A DNA stretch of 64,000 bases from contig OZ005699.1 of NCBI GenBank assembly GCA_963930775.1, positions 2,935,501 through 2,999,500 on the forward strand, in the 5' to 3' direction. This DNA is from Cliona cf. orientalis (lineage: Eukaryota; Porifera; Demospongiae; Clionaida; Clionaidae). Below the pieces are notes generated by a model that saw only the letters and a program-made list of their open reading frames with translations, did not search any database and was not told the origin of the DNA. Positions 45,430 to 57,800 of this stretch are shown in pieces (the stretch's first letter is position 1; every line of letters begins with the position of its first letter). Position numbers and translations under genes: made by a program.

Positions 45430-48400
45430 CTACAAAAAGAAGTCATTTGTGAGGAGTCTCTCAGCAGTGATCCTCTTCTTAAAGTCAGGCTCGAGGCAAA
45501 GAGCAGCGATCTCCTCCAGTGGGGCCAGCTGGTGACATCTGATGCACCGTTCTCTCAGAGTGCTGAGCCTCTCTCGAGCCACGAACCCCTCCACTTCTGG
45601 GGTGGGCGTGGCCGACGAGGGAAGGGTGAGGGGAGATGATACCATTGTACGGTGGACCTGTATGTACACGAAACAGGGCAAGACCATCATCATTATTGCC
45701 ATATCCTCAGGCCCATTCCTGGATCAAGCTTTTACATCCCCAGGCTCTATATTATTATACCTACATGTACATGTACAAAGTTATGTATCTTCTGTATAAA
45801 ACTATGCTGGTAAATGATAATAAAGAGGGCCTGGGTATAATACACAAAATTAATCAACACTAGTCAACTCAGCTAGAGTGTTTCTAAATGCCACTTGAAC
45901 AGATCATTGCATATTGATAAGCCACAATGACAATGTAATCGATGAGCATGCAATGGCCATGATTTGTAGCACACACTACGAGCTGCCTGCACAGCACCAC
46001 TTCAAACAAATTGACAGACTAAACCAGAACACTTGTGTATCCTTACCCTTTCTCTCTCCATTATTCTCTGTTTGCCGAGGCAGAGCTGTGTGACGATGAC
46101 GCCAACTGCCCACATGTCACACCACGGACCCTCAAGACTCTCCATGCTGCTCACCCGCTGTCCACACATCTGCTTGAATTGCTACGTGTATAACACATAC
46201 CAGTATGCACGTAAATGGAAGTTTAGGCAGATCTAAAAATAGAGTACAGTGCGCTGTATCCACAAACTGAAAATAAACAAAGTAACCTCAATTGACATAA
46301 TTATTGTTCTTTCCATGCGTGATCATATCGCAAGTCCACCACATGCCATGCAAGTGCATGTGCTTATGTGTGTAGGTGTGTACATACATGTACATGTACA
46401 TGGGTGTACATGTACAGTGCATGCACGTGTACGTGTGTGTAAGTGTGTACATGTATGTACGAGTGTAGACTAAATGCAGCTTAATTACCTCAGGGGCTCT
46501 GTAATATGGAGTTCCCAACACTTTGGTGGTATCCACCTTTGCCTTACAGGCTACATCAGGAACACTGGTGGCTGACAGCCCACGGGAGAAGAGCTTTACT
46601 GAGTCAAAATCTGATATCCTGATTTCACACTTGCTCTCCACCGGACACTCGCAGCAGAATATGTCAGCACAGTGGCAGGAACCAGATCGGCAGATCAGGA
46701 TGTTGCTCGCTGCAGGAAAGAAAAACACATGAAAGTGTAGGTAAGTAATTGGAACTAAGACCATATACATCACTGCACATTGTAGCCGCCTAGTTCCATT
46801 ACTATTAGAAAACATCATGCAAATTAAGGACTGTTTTAACAGCTAGGGACATTGCATGAACCAAAAAATTTTAAGTGCTTTGCTTTATAGGCTACATGTA
46901 CATGTATGCATGCCTACATGTATACTATTAATTACCACTCCAAGGTCACTAGGCTATCTGATAATGATTGTGCAAGATTAGCCATGTTTCAGGATGAGAA
47001 ATTACATATACTATTATAAATGTACATGTGCATGCACACATACATTTCAGGTCGTAGTGCTGTATTCCCATGTCATGGAGGTACTTGACCCCCGACACCA
47101 GGCCCTTCAGAACATGGTAGACATTCGGCCTCAGCACATTCTCCCATTGGACACGGCTCTCGGAACGTACCAGGGTGCAAAGGTCACCAACGGACCTCAT
47201 GACAGCGCTCAGATCGCTGGTCATCTTTGGCATGAACTGGTAGCAGCAGTGACCTCCCCACATGACACCAAAGAGAGGAAGGACGTTGGGATGGTCCAAC
47301 TTCAGCCATGCCTGGAGCTCTATCTGACGGTAGGTTGTCTATATAGGGACAGAATGGACACAAAGACTAACTTTCACACTCAATCTCAGCACCCAATTGG
47401 GTGTATGTATATGTACATGTAGTACATGCAGTAGATGCACATGTACATGTATGTGCAACTCATGCTCACTGGCACATAACAACATGTATACTATTATTAT
47501 ACAATAATTACTACTGGAGTTCAGGAGTACGTGTACATGTACCTGAAGGCAACGCTGATCTCAAAAGCAGGTGGTAATGGGGAAAATTGTTTAAAAGATT
47601 GCATGTAGTAGCAAAAGCAATGGCAAATTTATCTAACGTGTATGATCACCCTTCAATATTCAAGATTTCCAGGGCACTGCATGCAGTAGCCAACCAAATA
47701 GTTCATTCATGCAGGGTGGCCTCAGATAATAGTGTATGTACATGTAGTAACTACAGGGACTTTCCCAGGGAAATTCCCTCTAGCCGATATTCATACATGC
47801 ATCCGTTTGTTTATTAAATTATCCTATACAGTGCTAGACAATAATGTACGATATGCAAGCAAAAAATCAGGATAAAGTATTCACCTTTTTCACAGCAAAT
47901 TGTTTTCCATTTTGAAAGTATCCAAAGACACTTCCATTACCCCCACTGCCTAGTTTGTCAGCCTTGTGGGGATCAGGAGGACGGCCCAGGGCACCCAGAG
48001 AGAAACCAGTGTCTGATGTCAACCGCTATGGGTAGCAAGTACGCAGTGTGTGCACAAAAGAAGAAGGGAGAGGGAGGAGGGGAGGGGGGAGACAGAGAGA
48101 GAGAGAGAGAGAGATGAGGCATGTCTAATGTTGTGCATGGTGCATGTGTGTGTGCATGATAAAAACAATACCACTATATACAAAGCTATGTACTCTATGT
48201 ATACAATAAGAACTATACTTTATACTCAGCATTCCACCGTTTCCTGCATAGCTGGTAACACTAGGAGAGCCACCCAACTAAAAATCAAGCAACCTGATTG
48301 GTCCACTACTGCAAGCTCCTTGGTTCACTGTCGTGACCATATTAGAACAAAACAGAGCGCACATCGCAAGCAGTGAGTCAGACATAGCACAAACAGCCCT

Positions 48401-51400
48401 GCATCAGGCACTAGCTGCAGCTGAATAGTAGCTCCCAGCTGCAGTCATATGACTGGATGCCTGTACACAACTCACTCACGGAAAATCATCAGACCATGAA
48501 AACCACAAAATCCAACACAATTAAACTGCCCACCACAGAAATTAGATTTGGCAATTGTCCATTGAGGCACATGACTCTAGGGTGTTGCACAACACATGTC
48601 CATCGCCTAGCAACTGATGTTGTTTTAGGGGGATATTCATATACACCATTTTGCCAACAAAGGTGGCATTGTTGAGGCAAAGATCAGAAGAACATTCAGA
48701 ATTATTGATTTCATTAACCTCCGTGGTGGACATCCCAATGCTCCCCACCCTCTAATTCATGCACTAATAACCTGCAAGCACTATGCATGTAATTCTATTT
48801 GGCACATGCTAGCACATTTACATGCATAGCCTACCTCACTGCAATAGATGAGCACTCCAACATCAATGCTTGAGTACTTGCTCGAATGTGGGAACCCCTC
48901 TGTACTCACGTCGGGTAGCCCGGACGGCGACAGCACCTGGCTGTGGAGGTGGTCCCGTAAGACATTCCTCCCCCTCTGATTTGGGTGGATATAGCACGCC
49001 TGGTCGCGGTTCAGCACCCCATTTCCAACGTCTGATGCCTGCTGTATAGGGCTGCGTGCTGTTGGATCTCTCCTGTACATAGCTCGGTTGTAGAGTTGAG
49101 CTGGTGGTAGAAAGCCAGTGGAAGGGTATGGGGATAAATTCTTTCTTTCCGTGTCGTTGGTTGTGGCAGGAATAGGACCTTGGTGGCGAAACCCAGGTAG
49201 CAAGTTGGGTCGAGGGGGGTGGTAATTCGGAGAGGTGTATACGATCGGATTTACGTTGTTGGGGGGCGTGCCATTGGTGGTCGTAGCACAGCAGCCGCCG
49301 GTCTGCAGTGGCGTTCTGGGTTGGGGGTTATCGGTGAAATTGGCTCCACGATCCCCGTGTGGATACGCTGACTCAGCACCCTGAGACTGCTGACCGTAAT
49401 ACTCTCGTACTTGCTCAGAAGTTGATACGTTGGCATCCATATCAACAGAAACATTGTCTCCCGGCTGGTATGCTGGTACTGGGTGTTCCTGGTCACTGGA
49501 AGCAGCTGCTTGATATGGATAGCAGGCCAGCTCTGAGGCAATGGCAGAACCACTAGAGGTACCATAGGACTCGACTGTACCAGCTGGAGCACTGCACATG
49601 TACATGGATGTGGAGAGTGTGAGTGTGTGTGCACATGTATGCAAATAATATTATGTATCTATGCACCAATTATAATGAGAATGTATATGTATTTCTAGAG
49701 TACATACATTGCATGTGTACATGCATGATTGTGTATGTACATTATACGTTTGCTCAACGTCATAATTATTATATCAACAATCCAAATTGATTGACTAATA
49801 CAAATGATATCATTGTATACTAGCTAGCTCTTCTATCAATAGTGGGCCATGCACTTACCATCCTACTGCGACGTGGGGTACCTTGCATCCAGGGTCCCTG
49901 CACCAAGAACAGTGAGCTCTGATGAGATTCTTGAGCCATTCTGTCAATGGAGGGCTAAGCACGCCGTTCCTGTGACCTTCAACGAAACCAGACATCTGAC
50001 GGAGGCAGTCATCCGTTGGTGGCCTTGGACAGTCACTCTGAAAAAAAAAGAATCATTCAAGGCCAGTATATATACATGTGCATGTGTATGTACATGCATA
50101 TATACTTAGCTAAAACATAAAATTTCCTTGAGACATTAAATGTATATATGCCAATGTACGTATCATGCATGTCCATAGTTAGCGGATTTCGTAGAAGGAA
50201 TGCAGTACGATGTCACTATACTTTGCTCGAGAGAAAAAAGTTCCCCAGGTTGGGTCAATAATAATATTATACCTGCTTGCATCCTAGTTTGTACAGGGCA
50301 GAGACGTTGCAAGCATGAAAACCTCAAAAATGGCCTACGTACTCCAACTAGCACTAGGTCACTACATCTTCTGATTAAGGCATATACAAGAATATATACA
50401 AGAATATGCAAACTGTCTTGACTGAAGAGTGTCCCTGTCTATTATAATATTACAGGTATGTTCTAAAAAGTATTTGTAAGTACATGTAGTGGCAAAGTGA
50501 ATGCTAATAAACATGTTTTGGTTTGGAAATCTCTTACCCCAAGAGCACACTCTCCATTGTAGACATGTTCCATGATGTGCACTTGCTGCCTCCACTGCAG
50601 GTTTTTCTCCTCCAAGTGGCCCTCTTCACTCTTCTCTGTCTCTTGCCCTGCAAAGCCGGTGGTGACAGGCTGCTCAGGTCTTTCCATCTGATGCTCGACA
50701 TTGAGGACATTTTCTTCACGAGAGTTCGTCTCATCATTCAGCGATCCTAGTCGAAACAGTGGAGTACGAACTCTTGCAGGTATTTCTTCTGGTCGTTGCT
50801 CGTCGGTACACTGATCTTTGCTCGATTTCTCTTGCATTTCAGCTTGACAGAGAGAGGCTTCTGACTGAGGTACAGGTGTGGCGGCCTGTGGTGGAAGGAT
50901 GATAGCTTGCAAAGATGATTTTATCTCACTCTCTTCCTCTCGTTCTGCCTCATGGATCGTAGAAGCTAGGCACTGTCGGCTGCCGTTATTGCTCGTGCCT
51001 TGAGCCAGCAAAGCCTTGGGTACCCCTACACGTAGACCTGGAATAACAGCTTCAATGAGGTCACCTCCACTGATCTGTCGTTGCACCCCAAGGAGGTCAG
51101 GCATTGATCTCCTTCGTGTTTTAGTCTCCTCTTTCTCACACTCCAGACTCTGCCTACCTTCAGCACGGTCATCGCTAGCACTGCGAGCTGTACCACAGTC
51201 GAGCAAAAGACCACTCTTCCTGTGGACCAACGTAGAGAGGTCACTCTGAGTCCTCTGAATGTTGTTACCAACGCAAAGGTTTTCGGTTGATTTCTCTGAT
51301 GATTTCTGTAGTCCTTTCTCCTCACTCTGCTGGTCGTTGATGTTTGGAGGGAGGGAGAGGGTCCTACCAGTCACCATCCACTTGGGGCTCTTGGGAAATT

Positions 51401-54126
51401 CAGGAGCTACCATGTCCTCGCCATACAAGCTTCTCTGCCTTCGATATGTTGCCAGAAAGTTCTCCTGATTGGCCAGAGCAGAGTTGGGTGAGGATGGTGC
51501 ACTATTGGACGATTCCGTCTGAGGTGCCATGATCTCCACTTCTCTCTCCCCATCCTCACCTCTGTCCTCGCTAGGTGAGTCGACTACAATTGTGGGAGCA
51601 CGCATATCTTTGCCACTGCAAGGGAGAGGTCCGGCTAACTCGTGCTGCTCAGTGGATGGTGTAACCAGGACACTCTGTAGGGTAGTACCTCCTCCTAGAA
51701 ACTCGAGATTCTGCAACGGTGGTTTTTGCTCGAGGTGGGGGCGATCGGGTATGATAGCTTGTGTTGGGGCATTGTCCACCTGCGCTGGAAGCTTTCTCGT
51801 GTCATCGTTATTCGGTGAATTTGCTAGAACTAAATTTTGGTTGGGCATGACAAAATTGGCTGCTTTTTCCGGACCTGACGTAGCCGTGATTGGGGTGTGG
51901 CTTTCAGTGGTTGAGTGATGTACGGCCAGGTTGGTGGTGGGTATGGCCACAGTACAGCCAGATGGGGGAGAGTAGGGAGAATACGAGTCAGGATCTGCGG
52001 CTACAAATATTGTCCCTCTGCCATACCCTGTGTGCGGAAAAAACCCTCTGATAATACACATACATTGTACACATACAATTATTATACTAAATGCATGTAC
52101 TACTATAGTTTCCCGGGCAAAAGCCCATGCTAGATAATTTAGTCTCAATTACCCATGGCTCAATGCAGTAGCCTCTACATGTACACAAAATTAATATTAT
52201 ATGCAATTTAGATTCTGGGTAAGTGCCCATAATATAGGCCAAAATCATGAGTTAGGTTTAAGCGTCCATGGGTAGGACACTATGGTACACTAGCAATAAT
52301 CAATCATCGAAGTGATCAAGTACGTTCATAACCCAATTTGGTCAACCAAATTACACACATGATATGTTCATGTTCTTGTATGTATGTATGTACATGTATG
52401 CATGAACAAAATGCAAATATGTAGCTCGCAGCCACTCACATTACGCAATGGAATTCACGATGTTGCAATACACTACCCTCAGGTTACTAAAGCAACTCAT
52501 AGCATAACAGCGAGTACACAAAGCGGGCAATAACAGATGAATTTAATTAATGGTAACGTGACCAGGAAAGGGTGACCCGGCCTCCAGCTGCTAGGCCTCG
52601 CTCGGCAGCTAAGCCACATATAGGCTAGCGGGGAACTACCAGGTGGAGAGTCCCCACCTACAAAAAAATTCCCAGAAAGCAATGTTTTCCATGGAAGCCA
52701 ACACAGGGACTGGTACAATACCCACTAACCATAACATGGAACAGATGTAATATTATACTATACGACATTCTCTCTATCTCTCATATACACTCACTCGTCG
52801 CTTACTCCCCCCCCCCCCCCCCCCCCCCACCTTCCCTCCTTCTCTCCCCCCCCTCTCTCTCTCTCTCACACACACACACACTATGCCTTGAAGGTCAAGC
52901 AATAACAAGAATGTTATGGGCTGAGTAGGACATTAATTATGAAACAATCACTCTGAAGAGATATAAACTATGAAAGCTATATCCGCCCAGCTCCCTCTCC
53001 ACACTAATCCTATTGAACACACCACAACACACTGTGCATAAAAATATAGTGGCAGGATACTATGGTCAACTCTAAAATTAGTCTGGTCCAGGACCCTTGG
53101 CCTCCACAAGATCATTAATTTTTGATATAATATAATGAAAGGGCCAGTCGTGGAATATCCTTTTTTGTTCATAATCAGAGTTGTAGTCACACACTGCTAT
53201 GCAAATTGGGATTGTAGGCCTTACACAAAACCATGATAGGTATTCACTGCATATCAAGGAGTTCTTGCAATACGAAATCATGCACTTAGGCCGATACGGG
53301 TATGGTTTTTGGGACTGACAATTTAGTGAAGCAAGTGTGGGTGGGAGTATGCGTACCTGCAAGGCTAGCAGTTTTTGACAAATTTCTACTAGTACAGCAC
53401 ATGTAGCTACATGTACATGTATGTATGTATTAAACTGTAAACCGTGTCAGAACAATGACGATACATTAGAGAGAGAGGCAGGCACACACGTGTGATGAAT
53501 GGAATAATACTTCCACGAACAATGCGTACTCTTTTCATACACGGATGGGTTAGGTAACACAGTAAGGAGGATAATAATAATAATTATTATAGGAAAATGA
53601 CTAAACTGTTGTAAAATCAATTTATGAAAATATTAACAAACAATAGTTTAAGGGTGTATTGCAATATGGAATTGAACATCATACGTAATTCACTACAAAA
53701 TATTAATACAAGGTACATGTACTCACGAGGGGTGGAAGTTGGTTCAATGTTGTTAGCTTCAGACTGTTGATACACTGAGAAGCACCTTACGCCATCATCA
53801 TAAGCGGGATAGGTTGCCCGGAGTTGATTTCGAATTTCATTTTCAGTCAGCGTCTTCCCAAGCCCGCACTCGACTCCGTAAACTACAATCGATTCTTGCT
53901 CATCGAAAGGTCCGCGGTGAGACAAAGGGTACGCGACTACTAAGATGTGCTCGCCCAGGGTTTTCGGTAACTTTACGCGAAAAGGAGTGTCAACAACTCT
54001 CAGGTTAGAGGCTTCCGCGAGACTTAGGACATGGCGCTCGATATCGATTTTCGCCGAACACACGTAAGGGCCATAGCTTCGACAGCCCGGTAGCTGTATA
54101 ACAAATTCTTGTTCTCCCGACTCCAT
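45430..54126 (-). CDS. kinase C: N-terminal domain, Zn-like module and non-RD kinase
   Basis: Nine exons: 54126-53727, 52027-50538, 50037-49859, 49591-48835, 48025-47885, 47338-47044, 46709-46489, 46181-46047 and 45657-45430. They total 3,846 nt, 1,281 aa, all phases consistent. Start MESGEQEFVIQLP. N-terminal domain 1 to about 133 (TENEIRNQLRATYP core); very long Ser/Pro-rich exon 2 (496 codons); Zn-like module VHIMEHVYNGEC then AHCSWCRDPGCKVPH (exon 3, 179 nt as in B); Gln/Pro/Asn-rich linker ending LIYCSE. Kinase about 960-1281: GSGGNG (968-973), FAVKK lysine 988, HYDLK (1083-1087), DFD (1121-1123), YYRAPE, and a last exon of 228 nt as in B. The C-x-C-x5-C-x-C insert is present. Exons are fused relative to A and B (exon 2 and exon 6). 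Confidence 0.88.
52801..52880. repeat. poly-C, CT and CA simple repeats
   Basis: C-run at about 52807-52828 followed by CT and CA tracts, in intron 1 of kinase C. Confidence 0.9.
53095..53640. repeat. segment duplicated at the right edge
   Basis: Lies in intron 1 of kinase C, just 3' of its first exon. Shared with 63505-63990 in the same order and orientation: GGCCTCCACAAGAT, ATTCACTGCATATCAA, GGGACTGACA, GATGAATGGAATAATACTTC and CAACACAGTAA-type blocks. Confidence 0.8.
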
Positions 54127-54832
54127 AGTCGGTGCCGCGCCCACCTCCAACCCTTCTTTTACGTAGTTAAATCTAATTTAGTTGTCCTTGTTGCACACGC
54201 GACGTCCAGTTTCGAAGTTGAAGATCTCCTTGTGCTTTAGCCTTCTCCCTCAAATCATCAACACTGTCTGCGGTAGCTGAGCTTGCAGTTTTGTAGATCT
54301 ATTAATAGTATCTACGCATGCGCAGAAAGATAAACAGCAAGAAAAAAATTTCGCGGATCAGCATGTTAAATCCGGTATAGCCAAGGAACTGTATGTATAA
54401 TATAGTAGCTAGGTTCTGGTATCACTGTACTGAAATCGTTGATAAACGATGGAAGCAGGCAAGGGGACCTAGCACTCCTGAGTCCCCTAATCATGCATTC
54501 TTTCATGACTATAATATTAAAATTAATTATTATTATTGATAACTTCCATGGCCTTTCTGGAATGATTGGCTGAAAAATTGAAACATACAAAAGTAATAAA
54601 TTTTAGTGCACTCATGTGATGAAAGTAAATTGTTATGAATGAAAACATGGTCCACAGGTATTGTAATGTGTCATGAATTCAATATGGTACAAAATGATTG
54701 ATAAACATTCTAATTCATTTTGCTAAAAGAGGTAGCTACCGGCCAGTATAATTATACTTATGCAAGAGGCATGGTTGTGTATACCGTAGTTATGATATAT
54801 TAATTAGAGCTAGTAGTATGATACATGGGGAG
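54127..54832. other. intergenic between gene D and kinase C
   Basis: 706 bp, expected to hold the kinase C promoter and gene D 3' UTR. No coding signal. Confidence 0.5.
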
Positions 54833-57800
54833 TTATTTTACACTAAAAACAGAATTCATCTGTCCAGCCAGCACCTCGAAGTCACAGTCTTCAAGCAGTT
54901 CAATGAGTTTGCGCCACGAGCAAGGTCTTACTCCACTCCCCTTCAACCAGTGTTGGAACATCTCACGACAGCATGCTTCTGGATCACCGAGATTCTTGGT
55001 TTTGATAGCATCCAACTTTGCACCAAACTCGTCAAATTCCAACTGGTCTCCTAGCTCCTGCCATCTTGATGCAATAGCTGAAATTATCTTGATCTTCTTT
55101 CCTTCTTCTGTCTTCATCATGGACAAATTCTTAAGGGTTGGAGTAGCCTCCATATCTGTAGAAAAAATATTAATTTTGTTATCATTATCATTATCATGGA
55201 ATAAAGTATTGAAATTACATACCAATGGCAATTTGTGGAGGTGATGCTCCTGGACCACCTGTAGAAGCTCCTTCACTTTTGGATATCAATCCCCCTATAC
55301 AACAGAAGAAAGTAGAATGTCCATTATAGCTACATCTTATGAGAGATATTTGTCCACATACAGAAACATTGCCAAGCATAATGTGTCATGTAAAAGGATA
55401 TACCATAAATCGCGAACATTTCGATGTTAAAATGTTTTCGGACAGCATGGCTTGTGCGAAAATTAAACGCACGAAATACATGCGCAATATTAACGACAAT
55501 GCGGTACAGGGTCGTTTATCCGAAAATTATTTATTGCATGAAATATTTTAGACACGAAATATTCGCAATATGGTAGCTATATATACATGTGTAGAGATAT
55601 TATACCTTGGCGGCCAAGCCAGAGCTTGTGTTGCTCCGTCATTTCCATGTAGAATCGGCAGTCACTGGTGCAGATCAGAAACTTTTCATCTTCTGAAATG
55701 ATAGCTGGATGAAGGTTGTCATGCTTTGTACAAGAAAAGGCAATTTCGGGAATTGAATTGTTGTAGTTCAGCCTTTGTGATGCCTTTCGTATCCCAGTTA
55801 GGATCGTCTCGCGAATCCCTGGACATATTTTCTGTTGGATTCCATCAGTGCTGGCACCCTCTGGTGGTTTGAGCTTGACAATAACATGAAAATATGAGGA
55901 AAAAGGATCAGTTATCGTCACGCAACCTGGCTTTTTTCCAGGAAGAGCAAATTGAACTTGATTACGAGAAACTTGCACGGGATAACCATCCTCTTCAAGA
56001 AGCTCCCACTTGGCTTCAATGATGAGAGAAGCAAGAAGAAAGCAGTAAACTCCAAGCTTGGGGCCGTCTCGACCAAAGTAGAAGAGAAGAGCGGGAAAGA
56101 CTAGCGATGAAGCACCTGCCACAAGACGTGGTATGTCTTGTTTCCTAAGGAGGCAGGGCATGAGATACTCACCTTTCCCAACCTCTGCCATGATCCTCAG
56201 GTGTTTGAGGAGCAAGATTAGATGTTCCTTCATGAAAAGCTTGGGGACATAATGAGACGAGAACTGTTTGAGTATCTCTGCCGTCACAATTCCATGTTTT
56301 ACAAATTTCTTGAGTGCTCCAAGAAGCTTACCACTTGATTTAGCTTGCAATGATAGGCAGTGTACCACAAGCTCAGTGATTTTGTCGAGGATGGCCTGGG
56401 CATCAATGAATACGATATCGGGAAGAACTTCTTCATAGTAGAAGATCAGCTTCAGCCCATGAAGGTATTTCAGTGCTGCCTCAAATGATTCTCGTGTAAA
56501 ATTGTAAGTAGCCGCAACTTCAAAGCACTCTTCTTTACTCATCACCGACTTTCGTTGCTCCTTGGCCATTCGCTGAAAGGCCATTTCCAAGGGAATGTAT
56601 CGAAGTGGCATCTTCTTCGGCTTCAATTTACGCAACTCTTCGATGGCTTTTTCTCTCAAAATGGATATCACTTTCTCATCTTCATTTCCTGGTGTTTTTA
56701 CATTGACAGCAAGCAGCAGTGACTCTCCGTGGACGATGATGTTATCCTCCATCTCCTGAGGTATGATGCTTCGAAGCCTTTTCTCCTTCATTTCTATGCT
56801 CTCCTGTGGGCACTCGTACTGGACGTCTTTGTGAGTGCCCACAAATGCAATCTTTGGACATGTGTTGCGGTCACAGGTTGATCGTATCACCCTCATGCAG
56901 TGGCGAAATGTATCCAAGTGTGTGAAAGGTGAATTAAATGGCTCTCCAACGCGTTCTCCCCTGGCATAGAACTCAACTAGTGGAAAGCTGTCTAAGGGCT
57001 CATTGAGCTTCAGTGTCACTATGCCAATCATGGTATCTTGGATGAACACAGGGAGGACCTCGTGAAACATAGGCTGGCCTCCTGTGTCGTCAACATCAAG
57101 CAAATCTTTGTCATTAAGGTTGGTTTTCTTTGCTCCTGCCTGCATTTTGCGTAGGTACTGCCTCTTCATAGTGCGACGAATACACCATGTTTCTTCTCTT
57201 CCTGAAGCATCTACATGTATTTTGATAGCTGGTGATGGCTGCCTTGTGGTTTCCTTCTGACTAGGAGATGAAGAACTAGCTAAACTGTTCAAGTCATCCT
57301 TAGCCTCGGCTTGGGTAGAAGGTTTAGAAACAGCTTCACTATCGGTCGACTGTGGTAACACCTCAGCTGTTGCTACAAGCATGTCAGAGTAGTGATCATC
57401 GGTGATTCGTACAAAGTGGTCATCGCTCACTCCTGCTTTACAGTGAGCTACAGCTCTCACCGGCTTCTTTGCACATGGAGTGCTTTCTCGTATCGATGGA
57501 GGATCTTCCTTGAGGAAAGCTGCAAGGACGTGTGTTTTTCCTGATCCTCCCACCCCTAAGAGTAGAGCGCTGCCATTCCGTAGCGACACTTCACCCTCCA
57601 TCATGGCTGCATCAAAGCATTGCTGGGTTTTCTCACTAACTGTAGGAACAGAATAAAGTAAAGGAACCGTACAAAAATCTGCAGGTGAGCTAGCTTATTC
57701 TCATGTGAAGAAAATGCTCTCCTTCTCTACTAAAATTTAATTGGCAGTGGTCGTTGAAAGTATACATATTGTATGAAAACTCTCATCATTCGGTAAGGAT

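Noticed and set aside
45542..45799. plus-strand ORFs over the last exon of kinase C
   Set aside because: Antisense shadows of a well-supported exon with kinase C-lobe sequence.
53078..53362. 94-aa minus-strand protein
   Set aside because: Lies in the duplicated intron segment; the copy at 63.5 kb does not preserve the frame.
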